57,128 bases of DNA from DASWIG01 sp965371445 (GCA_965371445.1 CBDUYN010000042.1:1-57128); one strand, 5' to 3'. Shown: positions 14,962-24,245, numbered from the stretch's first letter. A program made the numbers and translations. The notes: generated by a model not told the origin, from the letters alone.

Positions 14962-15173
14962 GGCTGGACCTCCTCAATGGCTTCTTTCACCTGCTTCTCC
15001 TGATACGGCTTCGCATCGTCGCCGGAATTCCCACTAAGCGTCACTGCGCCTGCGTAGCGGACATGCGTGAACTTCCGATGGGATCCTTTTCCGCCGGAAA
15101 TTTCGTAAGAATCAGCACCGACTTCAAAACAGGCGACTGCCCGCTGTGGTCGAATTGTCCGTAGGGCGAGGCG
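14958..15173 (-). CDS. hicA: HicA-like toxin, start unclear
   Basis: The frame open from 15173 to the stop at 14958 encodes ISGGKGSHRKFTH, AGAVTLSGNSGDDAKPYQEK and QVKEAIEEV. KGSHRKF carries the HicA catalytic histidine region (GSH motif), so this should be an mRNA interferase of about 70 residues. No ATG, GTG or TTG is available at the expected place; only weak codons such as ATT occur. Either the 5' end is decayed or a rare start is used. It is coupled to hicB. Confidence 0.6.
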   Translation of the reverse strand, partial: RLALRTIRPQRAVACFEVGADSYEISGGKGSHRKFTHVRYAGAVTLSGNSGDDAKPYQEKQVKEAIEEVQP

Positions 15174-15178
15174 TTAGA

Positions 15179-15751
15179 CTACGTTTCCGGGAAGCTCAAC
15201 TTGGCGTAGAGGACGGAAAGCGGCTGATCGAAGCCCAGACTCGGCAGTCGCAGCCGGGCTTCGGCACCTTGAAGCAGATCGACGAGCCAGCGTCCGCCGG
15301 CCTGCCGGTGGTGGACCTCGCAGTAGAACTGCTCCTGGTCGAGCAGCACGATCGCCTCGATCGAGGGGATCGACCTGTAGTCAGGGAGCTTCACCCGCCG
15401 GTCACGGTTTTCGGTCGACGGTGAAAGGATCTCGACGATCACCACCGGCTCCGGCGTCAATCGCTGCCCGGGCTCATGGGGCTGACAGGCCACGGCCAGA
15501 TCGGCGACGTGGCACCTGTCGTCGCGCCCGGGGATCGCGATCGGCTCCTCGACGCCGACGGTGCAGGAGGGCCGATCGTCGAGCGCTTCACCCAAGCGTC
15601 GGGAGAAGTTGGCGGCCAGAATCCGGTGAGCACGCAGCGGTGACGCCATCGCCATCGGGACGCCGTCGATCAGCTCGTAGCGGTGGTCGTCTCCGCTGTC
15701 CCAGTCCAGGAACTCGTCGACGGTGAGGCGTTTGTGGGCGGGCGATGGCAT
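15179..15751 (-). CDS. Uma2-family (DUF820) putative nuclease
   Basis: This 190-residue protein starts MPSPAHKRLTVDEFLDWDSG and has YELIDGVPMAM, HVADLAVACQPHE, PVVIVEILSPSTENRD and KLPDYRSIPSIEAIVLLDQE. These are the hallmarks of the Uma2 family, PD-(D/E)xK-fold proteins of unsettled role, often present in many copies in Acidobacteriota and cyanobacteria. The acidic residues of the fold (E in YELIDG, D in ADLAV, E in VEILS) are present, so it looks intact. It diverges from hyuA. Confidence 0.87.
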   Translation of the reverse strand: MPSPAHKRLTVDEFLDWDSGDDHRYELIDGVPMAMASPLRAHRILAANFSRRLGEALDDRPSCTVGVEEPIAIPGRDDRCHVADLAVACQPHEPGQRLTPEPVVIVEILSPSTENRDRRVKLPDYRSIPSIEAIVLLDQEQFYCEVHHRQAGGRWLVDLLQGAEARLRLPSLGFDQPLSVLYAKLSFPET

Positions 15752-15869
15752 GTCGTTCGTCCTCGCCGCTCCATGCTACACGATTCCGCCGAACCTTGGG
15801 CACGCCTCGGCTGCATCCTGGGGCTCTTCGTCCCGCAAAGACGCCACTGGGAGCGCCATCGCTCGCCTC

Positions 15870-15883
15870 ATGACCGGGGTCAT
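15870..15883. promoter_or_regulatory. palindromic operator candidate upstream of hyuA
   Basis: ATGACC-GG-GGTCAT is a perfect 6-bp inverted repeat with a 2-bp centre, 46 bases before the hyuA start. The same palindrome, with similar flanks, lies upstream of the molybdoenzyme operon at 27913-27926. A shared repressor or activator site is the simplest reading. Confidence 0.55.
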
Positions 15884-15929
15884 ATCCCGCCGGGCTCGCC
15901 CGGAGTACGCTCGGGAAGATGGTGGCCAA

Positions 15930-18002
15930 GTGAGCTTCAAGATCGGCATCGACGTCGGAGGGACCTTCACCGACCTCTTCTCCTGGTCGCAGGACGGCGA
16001 GGCCGAGACCTTCAAGGTCCTCTCGACCCCAGAGGACCCCGCGGTCGGCGTCCTCGACGGCCTGCGGGCGGTGGCGCAATCCAAGGGGATGAGCGTCGAA
16101 GAGCTCGTCCGGAAGACCCGCCTCATCGTCCACGGCACGACGGTGACGACCAACGCCGTGCTCACCCGCGGCGGCGCCCGCACGGCGCTTCTGACCACCG
16201 AGGGCGTGCGCGACGCCCTCGAGATGCGCCGCGGCATCCGCGAGCGCCAATACGACAACCGCTACCAGAACGTCGTCCCCCTGGTGCCGCGACGCCTGCG
16301 GCTGCCAGTGGCCGGACGGCTCGACTTTCGCGGCGAAGAGCTCGAGTCCCTCGACCGCGGCGCCGTCGCCGCCGTTGCCGAGCAGTTGCGCGACGAGGAC
16401 GTCGAGGCCGTCGCTGTCTGCTTCCTCCACTCCTACGCCGACTCCGTCCACGAGGACGCGGCCGCCGAGATCCTCCGCGATCTCCTGCCCGACGCTTTTC
16501 TGAGCGTCTCCGCGCACGTCCTGCCGACGATCCGCTTCTACAACCGGGTGTCGACCACGGTGCTCAACGCCTACGTCGGACCGGTGCTGGGCGGCTACCT
16601 GGAGAGCCTCACCGAACAGCTGGCGGCGGCCGGCTTCGCGGGCGTCCTCCTGGTGATGCAGTCGAGCGGCGGAGTGGCGCTGCCCGAGCTCGTCCGCGAA
16701 CGGCCGGCGGCGACGCTCCTGAGCGGTCCCGCCGCCGGTCCCCGCGCCGCCGCCGCCTGCGCCGGCATCCACGGGCCGGAGGACTGCATCCTGATGGACA
16801 TGGGGGGCACGAGCTTCGACGCCTCCCTGGTCCGTGACGGCGCCGCGGCGATCGCCAACGAGGGCGAGATCGACCGCCTGAAGATCGCTCTCCCGATGCT
16901 CGCCATCACCACGATCGGCGCCGGCGGCGGCTCGATCGGCTGGATCGACGAAGGCGGCCTGCTGCGCATGGGGCCGGCCTCGGCCGGCGCCCTGCCGGGC
17001 CCCGCCTGCTACGGACGCGGCGGCGAGGAGCCCACCTGCACCGACGCCGACCTCGTGCTCGGCTACCTCGACCCGGCTTTTTTCGCCGGCGGCAAGCTCC
17101 CCTTGGACGCCGGACGCGCCCGCCACGCCGTCGAGCGCCGCATCGCCCGTCCCCTCGGCCTCGACGTCGAGGAAGCCGCCGCCGGCATGTACCGGGTGAT
17201 CAACGGCAACATGGCCCACGGGGTGCGCGAGATCACCGTCCAGCGCGGCCTCGATCCGCGCGAGTTTCCGCTGGTGGTGGCCGGCGGCGCCGGCCCGCTC
17301 CACGCCACGACGATCGCCACCGAGCTCGAGATCCCGACGCTGCTCGTGCCGCGCACCGCGTCGACGCTGTGCGCCACCGGGATGCTGCTCTGCGACCTGC
17401 AGCACGACTTCGTGCGCTCCGCCGTCGGTCCCCTGGAGTCTTTCGACGCCACCCTGGGCGCCCTGGTGGCCGAGATGGCCGAGGAGGGCGAGGCGCTGCT
17501 CGCCAAGGAGGGTGCCACCCAGGTCGAGCACCAGCCGGCCCTCGACCTGCGCTACCTGAAGCAGTACCACGAGGTCACCGTCCCGGTGCCGCGCGAGGCC
17601 CTCGCAAGCTTCGACCTCGACGCCGTCGCCGCCGCCTTCCACGCCGAGCACAACCGCCTCTACGGCTACGACCTCGAGGCCGCGGGGACTGGCCTCGAGC
17701 TGATCAACGTCCGTGTCCGCTCCCTGGGACGGACCGCCGCGCCCGCCCTGCCCCGGCTCCCGGCCGGCGGCCGCGACGCGTCCGCGGCGAAGAAGGGCCG
17801 GCGGCGGGCCTTCGTCCCGGAGACGGGCTCGTTCGCCGAGGTCGCGGTCTACGACGGCGAGAAGCTCCGCGCCCAAAACGTCGTCCTGGGACCCGCCCTC
17901 GTCGAACGGACCGACACCACGATCTTCTTGAGCGCCGCCTGGACCGGGCGCCTCGACGAGCACGGCACCCTGGTCCTCACCCGCCGGGAGGAAACGCCAT
18001 GA
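15930..18002 (+). CDS. hyuA: hydantoinase/oxoprolinase family HyuA subunit
   Basis: This 690-residue protein starts at the GTG giving MSFKIGIDVGGTFTDLF, where the family's ATP-binding actin-like fold normally begins. Further marks are HGTTVTTNAVLTR, RFYNRVSTTVLNAYVGPVL, MDMGGTSFDASLV and VVAGGAGPLHA. HyuA/HyuB pairs form ATP-dependent enzymes that open cyclic amides or carboxylate ketones (N-methylhydantoinase, oxoprolinase, acetone and acetophenone carboxylase types). The substrate cannot be told from the sequence. The stop overlaps hyuB as ATGA. Neighbouring CoA-ester genes suggest that the product feeds a carboxylic-acid CoA pathway. Confidence 0.9.
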   Translation: MSFKIGIDVGGTFTDLFSWSQDGEAETFKVLSTPEDPAVGVLDGLRAVAQSKGMSVEELVRKTRLIVHGTTVTTNAVLTRGGARTALLTTEGVRDALEMRRGIRERQYDNRYQNVVPLVPRRLRLPVAGRLDFRGEELESLDRGAVAAVAEQLRDEDVEAVAVCFLHSYADSVHEDAAAEILRDLLPDAFLSVSAHVLPTIRFYNRVSTTVLNAYVGPVLGGYLESLTEQLAAAGFAGVLLVMQSSGGVALPELVRERPAATLLSGPAAGPRAAAACAGIHGPEDCILMDMGGTSFDASLVRDGAAAIANEGEIDRLKIALPMLAITTIGAGGGSIGWIDEGGLLRMGPASAGALPGPACYGRGGEEPTCTDADLVLGYLDPAFFAGGKLPLDAGRARHAVERRIARPLGLDVEEAAAGMYRVINGNMAHGVREITVQRGLDPREFPLVVAGGAGPLHATTIATELEIPTLLVPRTASTLCATGMLLCDLQHDFVRSAVGPLESFDATLGALVAEMAEEGEALLAKEGATQVEHQPALDLRYLKQYHEVTVPVPREALASFDLDAVAAAFHAEHNRLYGYDLEAAGTGLELINVRVRSLGRTAAPALPRLPAGGRDASAAKKGRRRAFVPETGSFAEVAVYDGEKLRAQNVVLGPALVERTDTTIFLSAAWTGRLDEHGTLVLTRREETP

Positions 18003-19738
18003 GCGAGCCGCAAATCGACAAGGTCCTGGCCGCGATCCTCGCCAACGCCCTGAAAGCGATCACCGACGAGATGTCGATCACCATGGAGAAGACCACGCGC
18101 TCGCCCATCCTCTGCGAGGCCAAGGACTTCGTCACCGGCCTCTACGACGCCGAAGGGCGCATGCTCGAGCAGACCGAGAACCTTCCAATCCTCTCCTTCT
18201 CGCTGAGCCCGGTCTGCCAGCACATCGCCGAGCGCTTCCGCGGCGAGGTCTATCCCGGGGACGTTTTTTTTCACAACGACGTCTTCACCCTCGGCAACCA
18301 GAACAACGACGTCGCGGCGATGAAACCGATCTTTCACGGCGACACCCTGGTGGGCTGGTCGGCGGCCAAGGGGCACCAGGCCGACATCGGCGGCGCGGTG
18401 CGCGGCGGCTACAACCCCAACGCCACCGAGGTGTGGCAGGAGGCCCTGCGCATCCCGGCGGTCAAGGTTTACGAGCGCGGCGAGCTGCGCCGCGACGTCT
18501 GGGAGCTGATCTTCGCCAACGTCCGCCTGCCGATCGTCGAGGAGGACATGCGCGCCGAGATCGGCGCCTGCACGGTGGGCGAGCGGCGCCTCCGGGCGCT
18601 GATCGAAAAATACGGCCTGGAACGTTTCGAGGCCCACAAGGAATTCCTCTACGAGGCGTCGCGCAAGATGATGGAGGCCGAGATCAGGACGATCCCCGAC
18701 GGCGTCTACCGCGGCGAAGCCACCGTCTACTTCGACGGCAAGAACCCGGGCTCGCAGTACCAAATTCGCGTCGCGGTCCACGTCGAGGACGAACGGATCG
18801 TCTTCGACTACTCCGACACCGACGCGCAGACCGACGGTTTCGTCAACGGCACCTACACGTCGAGCGCCTCGGCGACGATCCTGACTTTCTTGCAGATGGT
18901 CAACCCCGACATTCCGCACAACCACGGCATGCTCCAGCCCATCGAGATCGTCATCCCGGAAGGGACGATCTTAAACGCCTCCTACCCCGCCGCCACCACT
19001 TTTGGCAACCACCTTTGTCCGCCCAACGCCGACGCCATCATCCGTGCCCTGGCGCCGGTGATCCCGGAGCGGGTGACGGCGGGCTGGAACCAGCTTTTGT
19101 GCTCGCTGTCAACGGGGATCCACCCGCGCAGCGGCGAGAGCTACGTCGACATCTGTTTCTTTGGCCTAAAGGGCGGCTCGGGCGCCACCGCGGACTGCGA
19201 CGGCTACGACCACATCGGCATGATCGACGCCTCAGGGGGCGTTCTCGACCAGGACTACGAGATGTTCGAGCACCAGACACCGCACCTTTTGGTGAAGCAT
19301 GAATACCTGACGGACTCGGCCGGCGCCGGCCGCTTCCGCGGCGGCCTGGGGGTGGAGACGCGCTACCGGGTGGGCGCCGGCGACACCCAGATCGTCACTT
19401 TTGGCGACGGCGACGTCGAACCCGCCTTCGGCCTCTTCGGCGGCGGCGACGGCACCCTCAACAAGATCGAGCTCCACGGATCCGATGGATCTGTCCACGT
19501 CCCGACTAGCAAGGACCTCGTCTCCGGCGTCGAAGAGGGCACGCTCTACGTCCAGCACGCGGGTGGCGGCGGCGGTTACGGTCCGCCCTGGGAGCGTCCG
19601 GCGGAGAAGGTGTGCGAGGAGGTGAGGGACGGCGTCATCTCCCTCGACGCCGCCTGCGAGCTCTACCGCGTGGCCCTCGACCCCGACACCCTGGAGCTCC
19701 TGGAAGACGAGACGGCTCGCCTACGGAAGGGAACATGA
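17999..19738 (+). CDS. hyuB: hydantoinase/oxoprolinase family HyuB subunit
   Basis: This 579-residue protein carries DEMSITMEKTTRSPILCEAK, DVFFHNDVFTLGNQNNDVA, KGHQADIGG and GRFRGGLGVETRYRV, all standard for HyuB. The conserved N-terminal EM.....RSP segment and the HNDP-like loop (here HNDVFTLGNQNND) shape the metal-dependent site in this family. It overlaps hyuA and the acyl-CoA dehydrogenase by ATGA, so all three are coupled. Length is normal and no domains are missing. Confidence 0.9.
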   Translation: MSEPQIDKVLAAILANALKAITDEMSITMEKTTRSPILCEAKDFVTGLYDAEGRMLEQTENLPILSFSLSPVCQHIAERFRGEVYPGDVFFHNDVFTLGNQNNDVAAMKPIFHGDTLVGWSAAKGHQADIGGAVRGGYNPNATEVWQEALRIPAVKVYERGELRRDVWELIFANVRLPIVEEDMRAEIGACTVGERRLRALIEKYGLERFEAHKEFLYEASRKMMEAEIRTIPDGVYRGEATVYFDGKNPGSQYQIRVAVHVEDERIVFDYSDTDAQTDGFVNGTYTSSASATILTFLQMVNPDIPHNHGMLQPIEIVIPEGTILNASYPAATTFGNHLCPPNADAIIRALAPVIPERVTAGWNQLLCSLSTGIHPRSGESYVDICFFGLKGGSGATADCDGYDHIGMIDASGGVLDQDYEMFEHQTPHLLVKHEYLTDSAGAGRFRGGLGVETRYRVGAGDTQIVTFGDGDVEPAFGLFGGGDGTLNKIELHGSDGSVHVPTSKDLVSGVEEGTLYVQHAGGGGGYGPPWERPAEKVCEEVRDGVISLDAACELYRVALDPDTLELLEDETARLRKGT

Positions 19739-20850
19739 ACTTCGAGCTCACCGAAACCCAGCGTGCCGTCCGCGACACGTTCCACGACTTCGCCGAACGC
19801 GAGATCCGTCCCGTGGCCCGCGAGCTCGACGAGAAACCGCGTTTCCCCGCGGAGCTTTTTCGCCGCGCCGGAGAGATCGGTTTTTTCGGCATGCGCTACC
19901 CGGAGCCCGAGGGCACGGGCGCCGACGTCGTCTCCTACGTCCTGGCGGTCGAGGAAATCGCCCGCGGCAGCCTTTCGGTGGCGGCAGCCTGCGCCATGCA
20001 GTCGCTCATGGGGACGTTTTTCGTCCATCGCTTCGCCGCGGGCGAGGTGCGCGAGCGCCTCCTGCTGCCGGCGCTACGCGGCGAGACCGCGGCGGCGATC
20101 TGCATGACCGAGCCCGACGCCGGCAGCGACCTCGGCGCCATCTCGACCCGCGCCACCCGGCGCGACGGACGCTACCACCTGACCGGCCGCAAGACCTGGG
20201 TCACCTCGGCGCCGGTGGCCGAGATGTTCACGGTGTTCGCGCGCACCGGCGAAAAGGAGCTTTCGATCTTCCTCGTCGAGCGCTGTGCCGCGGGCCTCGA
20301 GGTGGGACGCGAGATCGACAAGATGGGGGTACGCTCGTCGCTGACCTCGGAGGTCTTTTTTGACGACACGCCGGCCACCTGCCTCCTCGGCGAGCTGCAC
20401 CAGGGACGCGCCTACCTGGGGGAAATCCTCGCCGAGGTGCGGGTGATGACGGCGGCGCTTGCCGTGGGCGTCGCCCGGGCCGCCTGCGAGGACGCCGTGG
20501 CCTACGCCGCCGAGCGCCAGCAGTTCGGGCGTCCCATCAACCGTTTCCAGGCCGTCCAGGCACACCTCGCCGAGATGGCCGTCGACCTCGAGGCGGCGCG
20601 GCGCATGACCTATTGGGCGGCGTGGCGCAGCGACCAGGGGCATGAGAACGCGCACCAGGCGGCGATGGCGAAGCTCTTCGCGTCGGAGGCGGCGCTGCGC
20701 GTCTGCGAGCACGCCGCCCGGGTCGTGGCGAGCTACGGCTACGCCACCGACCATCCGGTGCAGCGCTATCTGCGCGACGTCCGTTTCACCCTGATCGGCG
20801 GCGGCACCTCGGAAATCCTCCGGATATCGATCGCAAAAGGACTCCGGTGA
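19735..20850 (+). CDS. acyl-CoA dehydrogenase with relocated catalytic base
   Basis: This 371-residue flavoprotein begins MNFELTETQRAVRDTFHDFA and has CMTEPDAGSDLGAI (123-136), WVTSAP, an RQQFGRPI-type ERQQFGRPINRFQAVQ and a GGGTSEILR end. In most family members the catalytic Glu lies in YEGT; here that spot is GGGT. Isovaleryl-CoA and long-chain dehydrogenases instead use a Glu in helix G. E234 in LAEVRVMTAALAVG aligns with that site, so the enzyme is probably active and isovaleryl-type. It oxidises an acyl-CoA at alpha-beta positions, passing electrons to ETF. Confidence 0.9.
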   Translation: MNFELTETQRAVRDTFHDFAEREIRPVARELDEKPRFPAELFRRAGEIGFFGMRYPEPEGTGADVVSYVLAVEEIARGSLSVAAACAMQSLMGTFFVHRFAAGEVRERLLLPALRGETAAAICMTEPDAGSDLGAISTRATRRDGRYHLTGRKTWVTSAPVAEMFTVFARTGEKELSIFLVERCAAGLEVGREIDKMGVRSSLTSEVFFDDTPATCLLGELHQGRAYLGEILAEVRVMTAALAVGVARAACEDAVAYAAERQQFGRPINRFQAVQAHLAEMAVDLEAARRMTYWAAWRSDQGHENAHQAAMAKLFASEAALRVCEHAARVVASYGYATDHPVQRYLRDVRFTLIGGGTSEILRISIAKGLR

Positions 20851-21248
20851 TGACAGAAACCATTCGGGTGCTGATCGCCAAGCCGGGCCTCGACGGCCAC
20901 GACGTGGGGGCGAAGCTCGTCTGCCGGGCCTTGACCGACGCCGGCATGGACGTGATCTACAGCGGCCTGCGCCAGTCGCCGGCCGAGGTCGCCGCGGCCG
21001 CCGTCCGCGAGGACGTCGACGTCGTCGGCCTGTCAATCATGGCGGGCGCTCACCTGACGCTGTGCGGCAAGGTGGCGGCGGAGCTCGCGGCCGCCGGTAT
21101 CCTCGACAAGGTCCTGTGGATCGTCGGCGGCAACATCCCGGCGCGCGATCACGAAGCGTTGCGCGAGCTCGGCATCGCCGAGGTCTTCGCCGTCGGCGCG
21201 CCGTTTGGAGGCATCGTCGACTTCATCCGCGAAAGGAGAGCGCCGTGA
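20850..21248 (+). CDS. cobalamin-binding small subunit of acyl-CoA mutase
   Basis: This 132-residue protein (ATG at 20850, overlapping the previous stop) reads VLIAKPGLDGHDVGAKLVCR, LSIMAGAHLTL and VGGNIPARDHEALRELGI. The DGHDxG loop supplies the histidine that ligates cobalt in base-off B12 binding, followed by the usual S and GG motifs. It is the stand-alone B12 domain partner of the mutase large subunit encoded next, as in split methylmalonyl-, isobutyryl- and hydroxyisobutyryl-CoA mutases. Confidence 0.93.
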   Translation: MTETIRVLIAKPGLDGHDVGAKLVCRALTDAGMDVIYSGLRQSPAEVAAAAVREDVDVVGLSIMAGAHLTLCGKVAAELAAAGILDKVLWIVGGNIPARDHEALRELGIAEVFAVGAPFGGIVDFIRERRAP

Positions 21249-22867
21249 GCACAAAGTCTGATTTGTCCCCCTCCGGGGGAACGAAAGACGTCTTCTGGGA
21301 GTCGGGCCTCGACGTCAAGCCGGTCTACACCGCCGACGACGTCGAAGCGAGCGGCGGCTGGGACGGCGTCGAAGCGCCCGGCGAGTATCCGTTCACGCGC
21401 GGCATCCATCCGCTGATGTATCGCCAGCGTCCGTGGACGATGCGTCAGTACTCCGGCTTCGGCACCGCGCAAGAGACCCACGAGCGTTTCCTCTACCTGA
21501 TCCGTCATGGTCAGACGGGCCTGAACGTGGCCTTCGACCTGCCCACTCAATGCGGCCTCGACTCCGACAATCCGATGGCCGAGGACGAGGTGGGCCGCGT
21601 CGGCATGGCGGTCGACACGCTGGCCGACATGGAGGAGGCCTTCGACGGCATCGACCTCGACAAAATCAGCGTCTCCTTGACCGTCAACGGTGCCGCGGCG
21701 CCGCTCATGGCCATGTACTTCGCGATGGCCAGGAAGCGCGGGTTCGCGCTCGAGACGTTGCGCGGCACGGCGCAAAACGACATCTTGAAGGAGATCGTCG
21801 CGCGCGGCACCTGGATCTTTCCGGTCGAGCCGTCGATCCGCCTGGTGGGCGACACGATCGAGTTCTGTGCCCGCCACGTCCCGAAGTATTTTCCGGTGTC
21901 GATCTGCGGTTATCACATCCGCGAGTCCGGGGCGACGCCGGCGCAGGAGATGGCCTATGGACTGGCGATCGCCCGCGCCTACGTCGACCACGTGGTGGCG
22001 CGCGGCCTCGACGTCGACGAATTCGCCGGCCGCCTGTCGTTTAACTTCGACATTCACGGCAACCTCTGGGAGCAGGTGGCGAAGTTCCGGGCCGGCCGGC
22101 GGCTGTGGGCGAAGATCATGAAGGAGGAGTACGGCGCGAGGAATCCCCGTTCGATGCAGCTCAAGATGATCGCCGGCGGCGGTGGCGGCGGCCTCACCGT
22201 CCAGCAGCCGGAGAACAACATCGTCCGCGGCGCCTATTACGCCATGGCGAGCGCGCTCTCGGGCACCCAGACCATGGCGCTTTGCTGTTATGACGAGGCC
22301 TACACCATCCCGAGCGAGCACGCGACGCGGCTGTCGCTGCGCACCATGCAGATCCTGATGCACGAGACCGGGGTCTGCGACACCGTCGACCCGCTGGCCG
22401 GCTCCTACTTCGTCGAGACGACGACCAACGAGATGGAAGAACTGATCGTCGAGGTGATGGAGGGGTTAAAAGAGCAGGGCGGCATCGTCGAGGCGATCGC
22501 CGGGGGCTGGGTGCAGGCGGAGGTCAACCGCCAGGCCTACGAGCGCGAGCAGCGAATCCGTTCGGGCGAGGAGAAGAAGGTGGGCGCCAACTGCTTCGTC
22601 GAAGAGGAGGCGGCGCAGGAGATCGAATTCCATCCCTACCGGGAGGAGGACGCCGCCCGCCAGCTCGAGCGCCTGTGCAAGGTCCGCGCCGAGCGCGACG
22701 GCGCCGCGGTCGCCGCCGCCCTCGACCGGGTGCGCTCGGCGGCCCGGGCCGGCGAAAACGTGATGCCCTCGGTGATGGACGCGGTCGAGGCCTACGCCAC
22801 GGTCGGCGAGGTCTGCGCCGCGTTGCAGGAGGTCTTCGGGACGTTCGAGGAGCCGATCCGGTTCTAG
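21245..22867 (+). CDS. B12-dependent acyl-CoA mutase large subunit
   Basis: This 540-residue TIM-barrel subunit (GTG start overlapping the B12 gene) shows PWTMRQYSGFGTAQETHERF, GLNVAFDLPTQCGLDSD, GTAQNDILKE, FPVEPSIRLVGD and SICGYHIRESGA. In methylmalonyl-CoA mutase a Tyr in RQYAGF and an Arg in PSMRI bind the substrate carboxylate; isobutyryl-CoA mutases have Phe and Gln there. This protein has Y69 and R199, so a dicarboxylic acyl-CoA such as methylmalonyl-CoA or a homologue is the more likely substrate. The FDLPTQ form differs from the classic FDLATH, so specificity remains open. Confidence 0.9.
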   Translation: MSTKSDLSPSGGTKDVFWESGLDVKPVYTADDVEASGGWDGVEAPGEYPFTRGIHPLMYRQRPWTMRQYSGFGTAQETHERFLYLIRHGQTGLNVAFDLPTQCGLDSDNPMAEDEVGRVGMAVDTLADMEEAFDGIDLDKISVSLTVNGAAAPLMAMYFAMARKRGFALETLRGTAQNDILKEIVARGTWIFPVEPSIRLVGDTIEFCARHVPKYFPVSICGYHIRESGATPAQEMAYGLAIARAYVDHVVARGLDVDEFAGRLSFNFDIHGNLWEQVAKFRAGRRLWAKIMKEEYGARNPRSMQLKMIAGGGGGGLTVQQPENNIVRGAYYAMASALSGTQTMALCCYDEAYTIPSEHATRLSLRTMQILMHETGVCDTVDPLAGSYFVETTTNEMEELIVEVMEGLKEQGGIVEAIAGGWVQAEVNRQAYEREQRIRSGEEKKVGANCFVEEEAAQEIEFHPYREEDAARQLERLCKVRAERDGAAVAAALDRVRSAARAGENVMPSVMDAVEAYATVGEVCAALQEVFGTFEEPIRF

Positions 22868-22869
22868 CC

Positions 22870-24087
22870 ATGGAGAGCGGCGAGAAAAGACGGCCCGTGG
22901 TCCTGAGCGTCGAGCAGGCGCTCAGCATGTCCTACGCGACGCTGCGCTTCGTCCATCAGGGCTTCCGCGTCATCCGCGCCGAGGCCACCCCGGTCCCGGG
23001 ACGCAAGTCCAAGGGCGACCCCAACCGCTCGATCGGCCGTCCGGTCGCCGGCGAGGACCGGCACAGCTACTACGTGGCCCCCAACGCCGGCAAGGAGGCC
23101 GTCGCGTTGAACCTGAAGACGGAGCAAGGCCGGGAGCTCCTGCGCCGCCTGGTGCGCGAGCTGCCCGTCGACGTCTTCTGTACCAACACGCTCCTCGCCC
23201 GTCACGAGGAGCTGGGCCTCGGCTACGAGACCCTGCGCCGCGAGCGCCCGCAGCTCGTCTGGTGCTCGATCTCCGCCATGGGTCCCGAGGCGCCCGAAGT
23301 GCCGGGCTACGACCCGATGATGCAGGCGCTGTGCGGCTACATGGACATCACCGGCCACCCCGACGGACCACCGCTCCAATGCGGTCCTCCGTTCATCGAC
23401 CTGAAGGCCGGCGACGAGGCGTTCGTCCAGGTGATCCTGGCGCTGGCGGAACGCACCGAAACCGGTGAGGGACGGCGCATCGACATCTCGATGGCCCAGG
23501 TGGCCGTCTCTTGGCTCCACACCTTCCTGCCGATGCTCGACATGGGCAGCCCGCCCGAGGAGCTGCGCCGGGCCGGCAACGAGCACCGCCAGTTCATCCC
23601 GGTGAACGCCTACCGTACAAGCGACGGCTACGTTTACGTGGCGATCGGCAGCGACGCCCAGTGGCACCGGCTGGTGCGCGAGCCTCTCTTCGAGTCCCTC
23701 GGCCAGGAACGCTTTGCCACCAACGAAGGACGCCGCCGGCACAAGGCGGACCTGCACGCCGCGATCGAGGCGATTACCCGCGGGCACACGTTCTCGGAGG
23801 TGGCGGCGAGCCTGCGCTCGGCGGCAGTCCCGCACTCGCCGATCACCCCCATCGAGGACGTGCCCGGCCTCCCCTTCGTCCAGGCCGCGACGCTCTCGAC
23901 CATGGCGCCCGACGGACGCGTCGTCCGCCTGCCGCCTCCGGCGGTCACAACACCCTACCTGGAGGAGGTCGGCGGACGGCTGCCGTTCGCGCCGTCCTAT
24001 GGGGAGCACACCGAGGCGGTGCTCGGCGAGATCGGGCTCGAGGCCGCCGAGATCGCCACGCTGCGGTCTGAAGGAGTCATTGCGTGA
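22870..24087 (+). CDS. CaiB/BaiF family CoA transferase
   Basis: This 405-residue protein has GEDRHSYYVAPNAGKEAVAL, VALNLKTEQGRELLRRLV, DVFCTNTLLARHEELGLGYE and YDPMMQALCGYMDITG, typical of class III CoA transferases. The catalytic Asp normally sits in NLK...G..L..L...ADV; here the matching stretch reads ELPVDVFCTN. It lies 2 bases after the mutase and ends the operon. It would activate a carboxylic acid from a CoA donor or recycle CoA from the mutase product. The N terminus is unusual (VLSVEQALSMSYATLRFVHQ) compared with the common GVRVLD start. Confidence 0.88.
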   Translation: MESGEKRRPVVLSVEQALSMSYATLRFVHQGFRVIRAEATPVPGRKSKGDPNRSIGRPVAGEDRHSYYVAPNAGKEAVALNLKTEQGRELLRRLVRELPVDVFCTNTLLARHEELGLGYETLRRERPQLVWCSISAMGPEAPEVPGYDPMMQALCGYMDITGHPDGPPLQCGPPFIDLKAGDEAFVQVILALAERTETGEGRRIDISMAQVAVSWLHTFLPMLDMGSPPEELRRAGNEHRQFIPVNAYRTSDGYVYVAIGSDAQWHRLVREPLFESLGQERFATNEGRRRHKADLHAAIEAITRGHTFSEVAASLRSAAVPHSPITPIEDVPGLPFVQAATLSTMAPDGRVVRLPPPAVTTPYLEEVGGRLPFAPSYGEHTEAVLGEIGLEAAEIATLRSEGVIA

Positions 24088-24162
24088 GCCAGGCTCTGGC
24101 CACAAGGCGCTGGTGATCGCCGGCGCGGCGCTGGTAATGCGTCCGGGTGAAAGGTGAGCCAG

Positions 24163-24200
24163 AAAAAAGGCGCCGGACCAGCGGTCGCTGATCCGGCGCC
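24163..24200 (-). terminator. rho-independent terminator for the S8 peptidase gene
   Basis: Read on the minus strand, a perfect 9-bp GC stem (GGCGCCGGA/TCCGGCGCC, 24192-24200 with 24169-24177) and 14-nt loop are followed by a TTTTTT run at 24163-24168. It lies 46 bases after the peptidase stop. It also separates the convergent CoA-transferase operon. Confidence 0.85.
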
Positions 24201-24245
24201 TTGTCGGTCACGGAAAGAGGCCGACAGGAATCCGCATCGCCGTCG

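Noticed and set aside
15588..17963. Minus-strand open frame of 791 codons opposite hyuA
   Set aside because: Antisense shadow with no recognisable motif; hyuA on the plus strand has complete family motifs.
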